From: Tulasnella sp. 424
Taxonomy: Eukaryota > Basidiomycota > Agaricomycetes > Cantharellales > Tulasnellaceae
Direction: 5' to 3'
NCBI GenBank assembly: GCA_019633425.1
Contig: WSUB01000005.1
Coordinates: 124,001-188,000, forward strand
Length of the DNA: 64,000 nt
A program made the translations under genes and the position numbers. The notes beneath the pieces are model-generated. The model was given only the letters and a program-made list of their open reading frames with translations, made no database searches and had not been told where the DNA came from. This document shows, piece by piece, positions 1 through 10,523 of the stretch (the first letter of the stretch is position 1; every line of letters starts with the position of its first letter).

Positions 1-388
1 GAAGTTGAAGAAAAGACAAAAAATGCGAGACAGACGACGAACGTGGTGAGAATCCCAGTAAAAAGATCATGCAAAGTTCACGGTACGCTTACCTTGGAGG
101 AGGGTCACGGTCGAGAGTTGAAGCTTGACGATGTGGTGATCGCAGAGGGGTGTCGTCCAAGCTGGAATCGAAACCAGCAAATATGTCCAAGCTGCTACCC
201 CGGCATTCACAAATCAAACAGTCCGGCAAACCGGTTGGCCAAGGAAAAAAACAACTACGATTCCCTGCCTTCGCGTGCTAATTATTGCTACGTACATCAT
301 GAAGGTCCACATGGATTGGATATACAGATGCAAAGTACTTCAAAGTGCTTTGCTCAGGCTGATCGAGTCTGCACGGAACGCACCACAC
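1..388. other. flank with no identified gene
   Basis: This is the left edge of the window, downstream of the vacuolar protease stop codon. Short open frames exist on the plus strand, but they have no recognisable domain, overlap the 3' end of the protease and show no splice structure that extends them. It may hold the 3' untranslated region of the protease or the end of a gene outside the window. I see no repeat or RNA gene. Confidence 0.4.
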
Positions 389-3300
389 CTACATCTCAAA
401 CCTCTTGTACGCCTCTACCAGGCCGTCATTCAGCTTTGTCACGGCTGTCCACACTGGGGAAAATGCCAAGACTTCTTCCAGAGCGGGGATCCTCCCTTCC
501 TTCATTTCTGCCCACTCACAAGCCACCCGTCCCGTAACTTTCTGTTTCTTCACCTTCCCTTCCCATTCGACCAATACCTCGAACTCTTTATCCCAAGTCC
601 TACTCCATAACCGTACCTCTTTCAATCCATCTTCCGGTACTGCATATCCCGGTTGCATTCGGTCATTTCCACCTTTGACGTGAACGGCCTTGATGGGATC
701 GTCAAAGTACAACCGACACGAACGCGTGTTTCGCCCTTTGAGTGTAATCTTTCCGGTGCTTGCAGTTAGGCGAGTGGCGTTGAAGGTGATGAGATCCGGT
801 TTCACTGCGGAGGATCCGAATTCGATTCCAACGTTGCTCGCGCTGATCGGTGCGACGTTCGGTGGCGGTCCGGGATAGCGGCAGCTCCACAATCCTGCTC
901 GTTTCTCGCTTGCTGAGCCACAGGTGACGAGATCCTTGTTTACTGCGTCCTGTCCTGATGGTGTGGAGGGAACGACGTATCGATCAAGGTAACCCTGGAC
1001 TGCTATGAGCTCCACGAGGTAGCGAGGCTCGGTAGCGTTTGCGTCCAGGTCCACCGTTTGTTGGAAGTAAACTTTGAGTGGAGATGACATGCTGAATGGG
1101 AAGGCCAGCATGTTGTAGGCGATAGTGATGATTAGGGTGATCAACAGGACGAGACTGAAGATTCGGTGGATCTTGTGGATGAACGGAGCCAGGGGTAGAA
1201 TGATAAGACTTGAGACGGCGGTGACCATCAGATAGACAGAAAAAGGGTTGTTTCCATCTGCCAATGTTTGAGACGTCGACGTCAGGAGGAGCAGGACGAT
1301 CTGCGTGGCCAAGATAATAGGGAAGCCAGCGGCAAGGAGGAATTCGATTCCCCACAATGGCGTTGCCAGACGGTGGTCCTCGAAGATCGATTCCTCTCGA
1401 TCCGCGTGTTTAGGAAGGAGAGATGATCGTTCCGTAGGCTCGGAAGCCTCAGCTTCCTCTTGTGGTGCATCGTCGTCGTAGTCACCAAAAGGCCCGCCAC
1501 GGCTTGATCCCTCCTCTGTGTGCTCAGCGCCGTTTACGGGAGCGTCGCTCACTCGGGGTTCCCCTTTGACCACCCAGAGCATCTCCAAGAGGGAGACGAC
1601 TAGTGCAGCCAGCGTCCCGGCGTGGTAGAACGTGATAAAGTACAACCCGCCCACTTGGAGGACCTTGAGAACGACGGTATCGAGGATAAGTAAGCTCCAC
1701 CAGAAGAAATAAGTCTGGAGGAACACGATAGCGCGCTGCGCAGGTTGTCCGCCCGAGGGAGGCCTGTACCAATTGAGCGTTCGGAGGATCGCGTACAGGA
1801 TGAGGTAGAACGTGATGAGCATTGAGGCGAGGACGGAGTAAGATGAGGAATAAATGATCTACAAACAAATATTAGAGAGGACCTGGGTTCTTAGGTAGCT
1901 TACTCACGTAGGTCGAGAACGTGGAGTACAGGTATGCAAGACCAAACGTACTTGCAGCGGCGACAATGGACGCCACAGGAAAACGAAGCCATCCTTCGGT
2001 CGACCACACCAATTTATCTCTTTTGCGAAGGAGAACCAGGAGGGCGGCAACAACGATTGGACCGACTGCGAGAGCGACCACATTGAGAATGAACATCGTG
2101 TTTTGTTCCAACACAACCATGACAGCTCCGAAAACTAAGGCACGACGTGCAGACCTGTGAGCAAGGCGCTAGGGGAGCGAAATTCCAGAATACGTACGAT
2201 CAAAGTATACTGGTTGTCCCCCACCCTCACTTCCGTCCTTGGCTGCGTCCAGTGTTTGCGTAGTTTGAAGACTGGCAGCCATCATGGCCCAGAGACTGCC
2301 CTTGCCTTCCAGAGTAGGGACGGAATCGTACTTGGTATGGTACCTTGCTCGCTTGCGGTAGAAGGCGAGATCGAGTCCCTTCATACCCGCTTTGTCGTAA
2401 ACTTCGAAATCGGTACCAGAGCGGATCACGCGTCTCTTGAACGCGTCTGCAGACAGGACGGTACCGTGAGGCGAGCGCACAGACCGGAAGGCCTTTGTAA
2501 CACCTGGGAGCAGGTTAGCAGGCAGCCGCCCTACCAGGGCTAAAAAAAACCTACCAGTTGACGACGTTCGGAACAACAAGGGACGGCTAACAACGCACAG
2601 ATCAGTAACCGCAAACCATGCATCCACCCTCTGTGGACTTACCCTCCATTGCCTGCACCTTCCAGGTTGAGGAAGACCGAAACTAGTGCTGCCCATGGAT
2701 GTTCCAAGAAAGCATGAGCGCCATTCAGCCAATCCTCCTCTCCGTTGTTCAAATTGAAGATGAAGTTGTGCCGCGGTCGATTGGTCGCGAAATAGTCAAT
2801 AAGGCTGAGCGTCGTTGCGACTCCCATTCCATTGTCGGTAGCGCCTAAGAAGAATCCAAATCGCCGCGAGGTCAAAACGAGGCAGAAGGTAGTCCCGGAG
2901 CCATCCTCACCTGGAGCAGTGGAAACAGAATCGAAATGAGCAGATACCAAGATGCCGCCTTTTTGGTCTGCGTCGTCATCTGAGCCGTCGATCTTGACGA
3001 GTACGTTATTTCCTTCAAAGTAGATCAGCTGAGTGGCGGCGTATGTGCCGTTGCTGACGTTGTCGTCCGAAATGTGGAAAAAGCTTTTCTTCCCCTTTCC
3101 CGACGCTTTGACACGCTCCAAAATATACGATCTTACTGCATCGTTCTGATGGGAGTTGTAGGGGTGTGGAAAGGCTGTAATCTATCGGATTAACGTTCAA
3201 GTTGAGTGCAGAATTCAAAAGTAGAGGCCACTCGTTCAACGTCTCTTACATGCTGTAGATCATTCCAAGCGGCATCCAAATCCAAGCCGAGCTGCTTTGA

Positions 3301-3441
3301 AGGTTTCTTTGGTGCGTGGAGGTTCCCCTCGTGAATCCAAATGCTTGCGATCAACACAACTGCGTAGGTGACGAGTGTGAGGACGGTCACCGGCCTCGTC
3401 GAGAACGAGAAGAAATCGATGACCCGCTGTATAAAGGTCAT
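389..3441 (-). CDS. PFF1: vacuolar membrane protease, M28 family (PFF1-like)
   Basis: Seven exons (introns 3182-3249, 2845-2910, 2587-2642, 2504-2554, 2135-2197, 1859-1907) join without frameshift into about 899 residues, a normal length for fungal vacuolar membrane metalloproteases of peptidase family M28. An N-terminal membrane segment (about residues 14-35) precedes the zinc peptidase domain. Likely metal ligands and catalytic residues are visible in order: HFD near 146-148, ATDNG with Asp near 158, GEE near 190, NLEGAG, and YHTKYD. The C-terminal half, mostly in the last exon, holds several hydrophobic segments and then a soluble domain. The start chosen is the internal Met followed by TFIQRVIDFF. 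An upstream in-frame Met adds a Thr/Ala-rich stretch that family members lack. By family it sits in the vacuole membrane with the peptidase domain in the lumen; its natural substrates are unclear. Confidence 0.93.
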
Positions 3442-3673
3442 TTTGATCCCGAATGATGAGCGTTCGATTCGAGTGGCCGCGGTCGTGGTCGTGGTCGGAT
3501 GGAACAACGAAGTCGCACATGTTCGAATGACGTCGTAGCAACGCGCGCTGATTGGTCAGCCGGTTCTATCTGGGCACTCGACTGCCTCAACGGTCACAAG
3601 ACCCACACAACGACGAAAAATGCCATTAAAATTCGAGAATGCGGTCCAAATTAAACTCGAGTACAGTGGAATT

Positions 3674-4757
3674 CTAGTCGTTCGAAGTAGCCAACCGAGC
3701 CTTTTTGTTCCCATCGTCGGGATTGGACGGCGCGGTCTGCTCATCCGCTTTGCGCTTGTGCGAAGAGCCATCCCCTCCAGAAGAAGAAGAAGGTTCGGCA
3801 GCCTTCGTAGAGTCTGTAGATTCCTGCTTCTTCGCTTTTGGTCTCTCCTTGTCCTTTTTCTTTATTACAACACCCTTTAAGATAGACTTTTGATCTTTCT
3901 TGCCAAGTGAGGATTTTGAAGGTGCTGGGGTGGCGGCCGGTTTAGTTGGCTTAGTCGGCTTGGTGGATGCAGCAGAAGGGGCAACCGGAGCGGAGGATGA
4001 GGCCGCCGCAGTCGGGGCCGCCTTTTCGGCGAGTTTGGCTTGTCCGCTGTTCGTCCTAATGTCAGCCAACATCCTAAGATAGTGAGGAACGAGACACTGA
4101 CGCCCGGAACGCTGCCAGCTCTTGTGCTTCCTGTTTCTTCTTTAGGATCTCCTGTTGAATACTGTCGTCTTGTACCTGTGCCAGAAAGGCTGAGTCCTCC
4201 TCATCGATCCCACGGAATTGATTGCCTTGATGAGGTGCAATGGGTGTTGTAGTCAGACGCAGTTAACCAGACGCAGCAAGACCTAAGGACTCACTGAGTT
4301 TCATTTTCTCGTCCCATTGCTCTTGCTTGAGCGTCTGCGTGGTGAGAGTCGTGTTAGAGGTAGGGTACCCGGTTGGTAATTAGCACGTATCGTACCTTCT
4401 GCTCTTGCAAGCGCTAAGAGTGGAGTGGCTCGTCAGTGTATAGGCCTCAAGCGGCCCATCTTGGGTGACGAACCTCGAACAACGACCGCCCGTCATAATC
4501 CTCAGCGGGCCGCGGTGGTGGTTCCTGGCCTATCCTTGCAAGCAGAAGTTTTCGGCAAGCGATGAGAGCGAAAGAAAATGTGGGGAGTTAACATACATTA
4601 GAGCTAGGCATAGTCACCACTTGACGGGCGCAACTTACCTGGCATATGCAGCCTTCCACTGTTCGTCCCTTGTTGCATTTGCAGCGTCTATCTCACTCTG
4701 GGAGACGAATCTCGAGCCTACGGCGCCCGATGATAGCGATGGGATCCCTTCTTCCAT
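3674..4757 (-). CDS. NIP30 / PSME3IP1 (FAM192A)-family nuclear protein
   Basis: Small exons (4639-4757, 4474-4534, 4396-4413, 4295-4334, about 4098-4225, then 3674 to about 4065) give an N-terminal NIP30 domain. It begins SRFVSQSEIDAA and includes RPAEDYDGRSLFE, RLQEQK, NQFRGIDEED and a charged helix. The C-terminal third is Ala/Lys/Pro-rich with GVVIKKKDKE and SHKRKAD basic clusters that look like nuclear signals, as in the vertebrate protein that binds the PA28-gamma proteasome activator. The third exon is only 18 nt, fixed by good splice sites on both sides. The last junction is uncertain: the frames on either side match only if a weak donor near 4096 is used. Either a non-consensus intron of about 40-49 nt or a sequence error lies there. 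Binding to a proteasome activator in this organism is inference. Confidence 0.8.
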
Positions 4758-5019
4758 GATGAACTTTGCTTAGAGAGCTGCCGGGGGTGGGTGGCGGTAA
4801 ATGTCCGGTTGAAGGTGGTTGTGCCGATTTGCTCGGTGGTGGTGCAATGTTCGTTGTCCATCGTCGCCTCCCGCGACAAACGCTCCTCCCTGACGAGGGT
4901 TCAAACGTTACTCCGATCACTCTCTGTTACTGCGGCCCCCGATTCTATAACCCTGGACGGCAATGAATTTGTGTACAAATCCGGTCCACATACCTTGGAA
5001 GCATGCCCAACCCCCTGTT

Positions 5020-5047
5020 CCCCCCCCCCCGTTCCCCCCCCCCCCCC
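5020..5047. repeat. paired poly-C homopolymer tracts
   Basis: Eleven consecutive C residues (5020-5030) are separated by GTT from fourteen more (5034-5047). The minus strand is therefore G-rich and could in principle form a quadruplex. It lies upstream of the NIP30-family start on the opposite strand, 260-290 bp away. Tract lengths of this kind are prone to sequencing and replication error, so the exact counts are uncertain. Confidence 0.8.
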
Positions 5048-5528
5048 AACTGCGGACGCTGTGGTGACTATCCCCTCGTCCAATAGCAGGATCTTATCTG
5101 CATATCTTGAGCAACTAGATTGGACTGAGTAGCTCCGTCTTGTCCGACTGGTAAAGGCGCAACATAGCTTTGCTTTCGGTGTCACGACGGAACGGTGCAT
5201 GAAGAGTAGCCATCCCCCATAGTGGGTTCCTGATACACGACATGACAACCAAACAACGGGAGCAGAGACGGATACTCATAGAATAAGTAGAGGTGGATTC
5301 CAAAGGGAGGAACAGAAGCATTCTCGCAGCCAGCTGGATGGAATTTGGACGGGCTCTAGCGCTGCTGAAGGATCGGGGCTCAGTCCTCCTCACTCCTCCA
5401 GCCGTTTTGCGGACCTCAGGCTGCTTCACGCACGCACATAACTACCTTTTCAGTGTGTGATTGGTGTCATTTAGGGCTGGGCTGAACACTCTGTTAAGTC
5501 ACATTTCGCCAACGCGCCATCCCCTCGT

Positions 5529-5625
5529 TGGGCACCTAGCTCATCGGTAGAACGCTCCCCTAGCAGTTGTACTGGGAATATCTGTATGGAATTGCCAGAA
5601 TCGGTTCGACTCTATGGTTCGCCAA
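5529..5625 (+). other. degenerate tRNA-like / Pol III promoter-like sequence
   Basis: A good A-box-like stretch (TAGCTCATCGGTAGAACGCT, a D-arm with an AGC/GCT stem) is followed about 65 bp later by a B-box-like GGTTCGACTCT. An anticodon-like stem TCCC/GGGA can be drawn between them if a short intron is allowed. However, the T stem (ATCGG against CTATG) does not pair and the acceptor ends pair poorly. It is more likely a tRNA pseudogene or the head of a tRNA-derived SINE than a working tRNA. Confidence 0.3.
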
Positions 5626-8364
5626 GAGCTCCCTTTGCTTCACAGAAATGACCAAGGTAAAATTCCTATATATTTTTTTCCAATATTTTTGGAGGGATAG
5701 CGACTATTATATCATCCTACAAGATCACTCGATTTTTAAAGTAAGCGTGTGTGCATTGCGGGGGATTGTCGAAGGATGTGGGCCGTGAGTAGTCAGCTGC
5801 ATTGAGCCTTCAAGGGTGGATCACGCCACACATGTACAACGAGCTGTCCCAGTAATCTGCTAATCGGGTCGCCAATGAATCATTGAGATACGAACAAGAA
5901 AAGTCCACATGGCAGTTGATACGATCATTTAGGAGGCCATCCAAATACAATTCGGTTTCGCTAGAACCTAAAGTGTACGTTGTGCCGAGAGTCGGCAAAG
6001 TTGCCCAGCCGCCATGTGACGTCGTACCTTGTTTTCGCCTCCTTTCTTTTCTCTCTAGCGCCATCAGGACAGCTTGGCACGGCGCCAAGCCGGTGCAATA
6101 CCCCCTGCACCTGCTCTATGATAGCCGATTCGGAGATTCGGGATTGAGTATCTAGTGAGGCGTCATTTTCGCCCCCCTCACGTGCTCCTAAACCCGCAGG
6201 CGATGACGAATCTCCGTACATCACTCGTTTGTTCAGACCAACGTTATTTTCCCAAACGCGATGGTCACGTTTTGAGATCCGGGCGTTTCTATGATGGGCA
6301 CGCGACCACTTGCGTCCTCAAATCCGGCTTAGCACTGTGTCGGCTAAAGTACCCACGCGCGCGCGATCGAAACGCATTTCCCAGCTTGGAAATCCTGACT
6401 CGGAATCAGTGCTGGATCTCTCTCCCGATTTGGTGAAATAGGGTCTTGTGGTTATGAGTGGCGAAACATAGCTCTGATCGATGGAGGAAGTAGTTCGCAA
6501 TGAACGTCGGAATGGACTTGGGAAAGCCTTTTTTTGCGAGCGAACGAGCCGAGCACCCTTACTCTGCGAGGCCTACGAACGAACGTGTTAACTTTACCGA
6601 CGACGGACCACGTTGGGAGTATACATTAAAATTTACAAAGTTTACAGAAATACGGTACGCTGTGGTTCTGCGACCTTGCATGAAGGAACGTTGGTTCCGA
6701 CTTTCACGGTCGGAGAAAGACCCTCGCCATTAGTCGCCAGTCGCCAGCCGCTCCGCTATGGATGGCTCCAACACTTTCACCGCATGGGCCACGCGAACTT
6801 CTCGGAGACAACCGCTCTCATCAGGAAACGGCGAACCTTGTGATGGGGACTCCGTCCCATCGTGCTCTCATCAGTTCCCCGAGCCACGGTCGTCAGACGA
6901 GTCCGAGAAATATCGCCACCGGCTTCTTTGATTGCGCAGTGCGGACAATAAAGCTGGATATCTGATAACAGCGGCTCAACGTGTTGTGGATCCCGCACGT
7001 TCTGGGGCTCTCCTCTGCTCGAACGACCAGCGAAGCGATGCCCAACGATGAGGATTGGTTGAGCGTCAATCACGTCGGAGCAGAAAGGGTCAGGTCGAGG
7101 AAAGGGTCGGCCTAGACCCACTGGTGGCTCGAATGACACCATTAACGACTTCCTGACCCGATTTCGCGTGGCCCTCAAGCTTGGGCGACCGCCGCTTTGG
7201 ATCTGGCGGTTCGCCGCTTGAAACCATCGCAAAGCTCGGCCGACACGGAGCCGAATTAACTACTCAGATGTTTCAAAAGATGAAGGAGGTGACAGTAGAG
7301 TAGATGCTCCAAGTCTAGGTGGAGGGCCTCCATTGTGATGATTGAAAATCGAAACGCGTTTAGAGAATCGTCGGCGGACGACGGCGCCTCGGTGGCACGT
7401 CGGAGTTGTAGACTTTGGCCCCACACTTGTCAGAACCTACGAACAGGTTTTGAAACATCCCGTGAACCTACCAAGCCGAATGCACAAAAACTGCTGAGAC
7501 CGTGCCATCTTTAGAGCTCCGACGGCTACGAACGGCCGATGCAAGTTGACAATGTGATGTGTGTTTCTTTACCCCATCTAGGACACAGATGAGTGAACTG
7601 TGGTCCCTGGCGCAGCATGGTTTCCGTTCCAGTACTCAGGGGGGACTCTGTAAACTTCGTTTTGCGTCAGGCGACCGGTTTTGCACGTTGAATGACGCCA
7701 TAACCACTGTCCCGGGTAAAAAAAAACTCGGCCAAAGGCAGGGCCAAGGACATGTATTCGCCAGACGATCAACGATGTTGGAAGGTGAACTTGTTGGGAG
7801 GAACGTTGAATCGTTGCAAGAAACCAAGTGGCCAGAGGGTCAAGTGATGAACGTTCGTGCTGGTTGCGCCATCGAGGGAGTTGGGGGTGGAGAGATCATC
7901 TGAGTGGTATCCGAGGCCGAGGATTAGGTCTGCGGCGGTACTTTGGGGGGTGCGTTACGGCATGAAAGCGGGCAGGTGAGAGACCAAGGACGCGGAGAAT
8001 GAACATTCAGAGACAACCACTGGCACGACCGTTTGTTCAACGCATAGTATAAACCAGCTTGCATGAACCAAAAATGGCATGTGTTGAACGATGTTCTAGG
8101 GAGAATTTGATGATGGTCATAAGACCGCGTAATTTGGTGGTAGCCTTGCACGGAGAGGCAGGTTTTGTTGTCCGCCCCTTGACGATCCCTCAAAACTGGT
8201 CACGTTCGACGTGCCCGTGCGTGACTCGGTGCTCAGATGACGAGCTCATAGCCGCTCTCCACAGGCTCGGGATCCTTCTTCGGCCTATTTGAGGAGGCGA
8301 AACGTCCGAAAGGCCCAGCCCCTCTTCATCTTGTTAACCTGAACCCCATGCCCTCGACTGTCTC

Positions 8365-8372
8365 TATAAATT
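8365..8372 (+). promoter_or_regulatory. TATA box of the orphan ORF at 8450
   Basis: TATAAATT lies 85 bp upstream of the ATG at 8450, and pyrimidine-rich sequence sits between them, the usual layout of a fungal core promoter. It argues that the orphan ORF has, or once had, its own transcript separate from the Par32-like gene downstream. Confidence 0.4.
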
Positions 8373-8449
8373 CTGATCGGGACGGTGGGCGAAGAAAATC
8401 TCTCAGCAACGTACACCTCCCCCACCTACTACACCTACGCTTCAGCACC

Positions 8450-8860
8450 ATGAGCTCGACCCACTCTCCAAAAGCTTCATTCGAAAGCAACCAAATACCT
8501 GTGCTGCCTTCTCAAAAGGCGGCCCCACCTGCAGCAAGTTCAAGTTCAGGATTCTGGAGTTCGTTGGGCAAGGTGCTGAGCCCCGATGCCCAACGGCAGC
8601 GAGGGAGCAGTCAGGACTCGAACGGTAAGTTTGGGGACAACCAAATCGCGTCTCTTTTGTCTTTAGCCTATCGCAAGGCCTCGTTCTTTCCCGGGGTGTC
8701 GATATCGCTGCTCCTTCCTACTTGGGGGGTCTCTATCTGTTATCTCTCTCTACCGCGCCTTCCTGCCCTGGGATGCATGTGGGGGATACCCAAGACCCTC
8801 CGACCAAGTCCGGCGCCGGCACCACCCCTTGGTCCTGCACCGTACGGGGTCACTCGTTAG
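8450..8860 (+). CDS. hypothetical small protein, uncertain
   Basis: The ATG is in good context (CACCATGAG). The first part encodes a Ser/Ala-rich peptide containing SGFWSSLGKVLSPDAQRQ. A consensus donor (GTAAGT at 8625) and an acceptor at 8666 define a possible 42-nt in-frame intron. With or without it the frame continues to 8860, giving 122 or 136 residues. The second part is Pro/Leu-rich and unlike a conserved protein, so only the first exon may be real. No family is recognised. It precedes the Par32-like gene on the same strand, but the exon phase does not allow direct splicing into that gene's second exon. Confidence 0.3.
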   Translation: MSSTHSPKASFESNQIPVLPSQKAAPPAASSSSGFWSSLGKVLSPDAQRQRGSSQDSNGKFGDNQIASLLSLAYRKASFFPGVSISLLLPTWGVSICYLSLPRLPALGCMWGIPKTLRPSPAPAPPLGPAPYGVTR

Positions 8861-9022
8861 CGAGTAGCCGAGGTCCAAACGATCAGCAGATTGCCTTGAA
8901 TGACCAACACAGTCGGCCGACAAGGGCTAAGCCTCCTTTCTTTGCTGTGCTGAGTTTTCGGATCGCGTCATCCGTCTCACAGGCCGAGGGAGCAGCGATA
9001 GTCTCGCGCCGACCGCCACCGC

Positions 9023-9029
9023 TATAAAT
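9023..9029 (+). promoter_or_regulatory. TATA box of the Par32-like gene
   Basis: TATAAAT lies about 115 bp upstream of the ATG at 9144 and is followed by a long C/T-rich stretch typical of strongly expressed fungal genes. Spacing to the start codon is compatible with a short untranslated leader. Confidence 0.45.
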
Positions 9030-9143
9030 CCCCCCCTCCGAGCAGTCTCCCCCTCTCTTATTCTATCCACAACCAACAATTTCTCCTTCCCCTTTCCTCT
9101 GCCTACCCTTGAAATCGACTCTAACCAATCTCATATTCTAATC

Positions 9144-10036
9144 ATGTCAGAGCGCAACGCCCGTTCCACTTCCCGCGGTCGTGATTTCGTGAGTCTACCT
9201 TATTCGGTCGGAATTACACTGACTCTGGTCGCTGACTTTACCTTTCTTTTTAACCCTTCACCCAGGCATCTGCCGGTCGCGGCGGTGCTGGAAACATGGT
9301 CCGCAGCGAGTCCCAGTCCAGAGCTCAAGTCACTCGTGTTGAAGACGGTGATGAGCGTGGCCGTGATGTCGGTCCTCGCGACGAAAACCGGGTAAGCTTG
9401 GCATTTGCTCCATCATTTTTTCTTATCTCTCTCGACTCACGCATCCCCTAATTCCCAGATCACCCACGCTGGCCGCGGTGGCCAAGGCAACGTCCGCTCT
9501 CCCTCTCGCGACCCCGCCAAGGAGGCCGCTGAGCGTGCCTTCGAGGAGGAGGTCGTCCGCAAGAGCCGCGAAAACCGCGACTGGGGTGTCTCCTCCGGCC
9601 GTGGTGGTTCTGGTAATATCAACACCTCCAAGTCCCGCTCCCGCTCTCGTGAGCCCGGAATCGCCTCCGGCCGCGGTGGACTCGGTAACATCATCGACCA
9701 TGTCCTCCACCCAAGCCGTGATCTCGAGGCGCTCGAGGAAGAGGAGCGCGCCGCCGCCGCCGAATCCAAGGCCCACGGAATGTAAGTAAAATCGTCCACG
9801 GATTATTGAAGCTTCTCTGACTGGATGCGTTGTTCTGCCACAGTGTCTCTCATGGTCGTGGCGGTCAAGGCAATCTTGGTCCAGTTGCTGCTGACCTTCC
9901 CCATGGTACCCGCGTCTCTACTGACGGTAATACGTGAGTAAAATTTTCTTTTGGAAAGCTTGTTGATCCCGTGGCTCATTTCCTTCGTGCTTGCAGTCAC
10001 ACTGGACGAGGTGGCCAGGGTAACATCGTTGTTTAA
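9144..10036 (+). CDS. DUF3602 / Par32-like protein with six GRGGxGN repeats
   Basis: Five exons (9144-9188, 9266-9391, 9459-9781, 9844-9933, 9997-10036) join in frame to 207 residues. The hallmark is six copies of GRGG-x-GN: SAGRGGAGN, HAGRGGQGN, SSGRGGSGN, ASGRGGLGN, SHGRGGQGN and HTGRGGQGN, the last just before the C-terminus. Between them are basic Ser/Arg stretches (SRSRSREPG) and an acidic helix. This is the repeat of the fungal DUF3602 family, which includes yeast Par32/Amu1, a phosphoprotein downstream of TORC1 and Npr1 that blocks the ammonium transporters Mep1 and Mep3. The protein is probably disordered and cytosolic. Introns fall between or beside repeats. An ammonium transporter gene carrying the same motif lies about 6 kb downstream on the same strand. 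Family membership is clear; the regulatory role here is inferred. Confidence 0.88.
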
Positions 10037-10523
10037 GGTCTCCTCGAGTTTGACACTCCTCCGAACATGTTTAACGGATCCGACGTCTCTGCACTTCTCG
10101 TGATATAAATCTGTATCTTACCTTACCGTACGAACCTTACGTTGTAATGTTTAAACGTGTATACCCTTGTACCCAGATTGCGTGTGCCAAGATTGCAAGC
10201 CTATCCGAGCTCGGCTGAGATGAATGCCTAAACACCGTATTTTTTGCAGGTAATAGCATTGAGTTTATGACATTCAACGTCATCTCGGCTCAAAGAAGGT
10301 GGAGCTTGAAGTTACCCGAACGGAGGACTCCTCGAAGATGAGTACTGGGCCTGGCAAACTGTCTTCTCCAACCAATCCAGGCACATATTACAAGGTTTAT
10401 TACGACGAACCGACGTCATGAGGGCTTCGGAGTAAGTGGCGCGTTTAGACTTGAGCAGTAGGCGAAACCGGAGCGAAGGTGCTTCCGAACCTTCGGGGAC
10501 CTCCAAGAGGCGTCGACCGACGT
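10037..10523. other. intergenic, convergent 3' ends
   Basis: This 0.49 kb lies between the Par32-like stop and the TTC1 stop on the opposite strand, so it holds the 3' untranslated regions of both. The AT-rich stretch just after 10036 fits a polyadenylation region. I see no further gene. Confidence 0.5.

Larger units (their letters stand above)
4758..8449. other. gene-poor region, 3.7 kb
   Basis: Only short, unrelated open frames with no recognisable domains occur here on either strand. Identifiable content is limited to the poly-C tracts near 5020-5047 and the degenerate tRNA-like sequence near 5529-5625, listed separately. I found no transposase or reverse-transcriptase motif and no terminal inverted repeats by eye. 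It may be decayed repeat sequence. Confidence 0.5.

Noticed and set aside
43..683. Overlapping plus-strand frames at the left edge
   Set aside because: They overlap the conserved end of the vacuolar protease antisense or have no recognisable domain.
9423..9799. Minus-strand frames of about 120 codons over the Par32-like gene
   Set aside because: The six GRGGxGN repeats and matching splice sites are on the plus strand; the antisense frames only reflect the GC-rich repeat.
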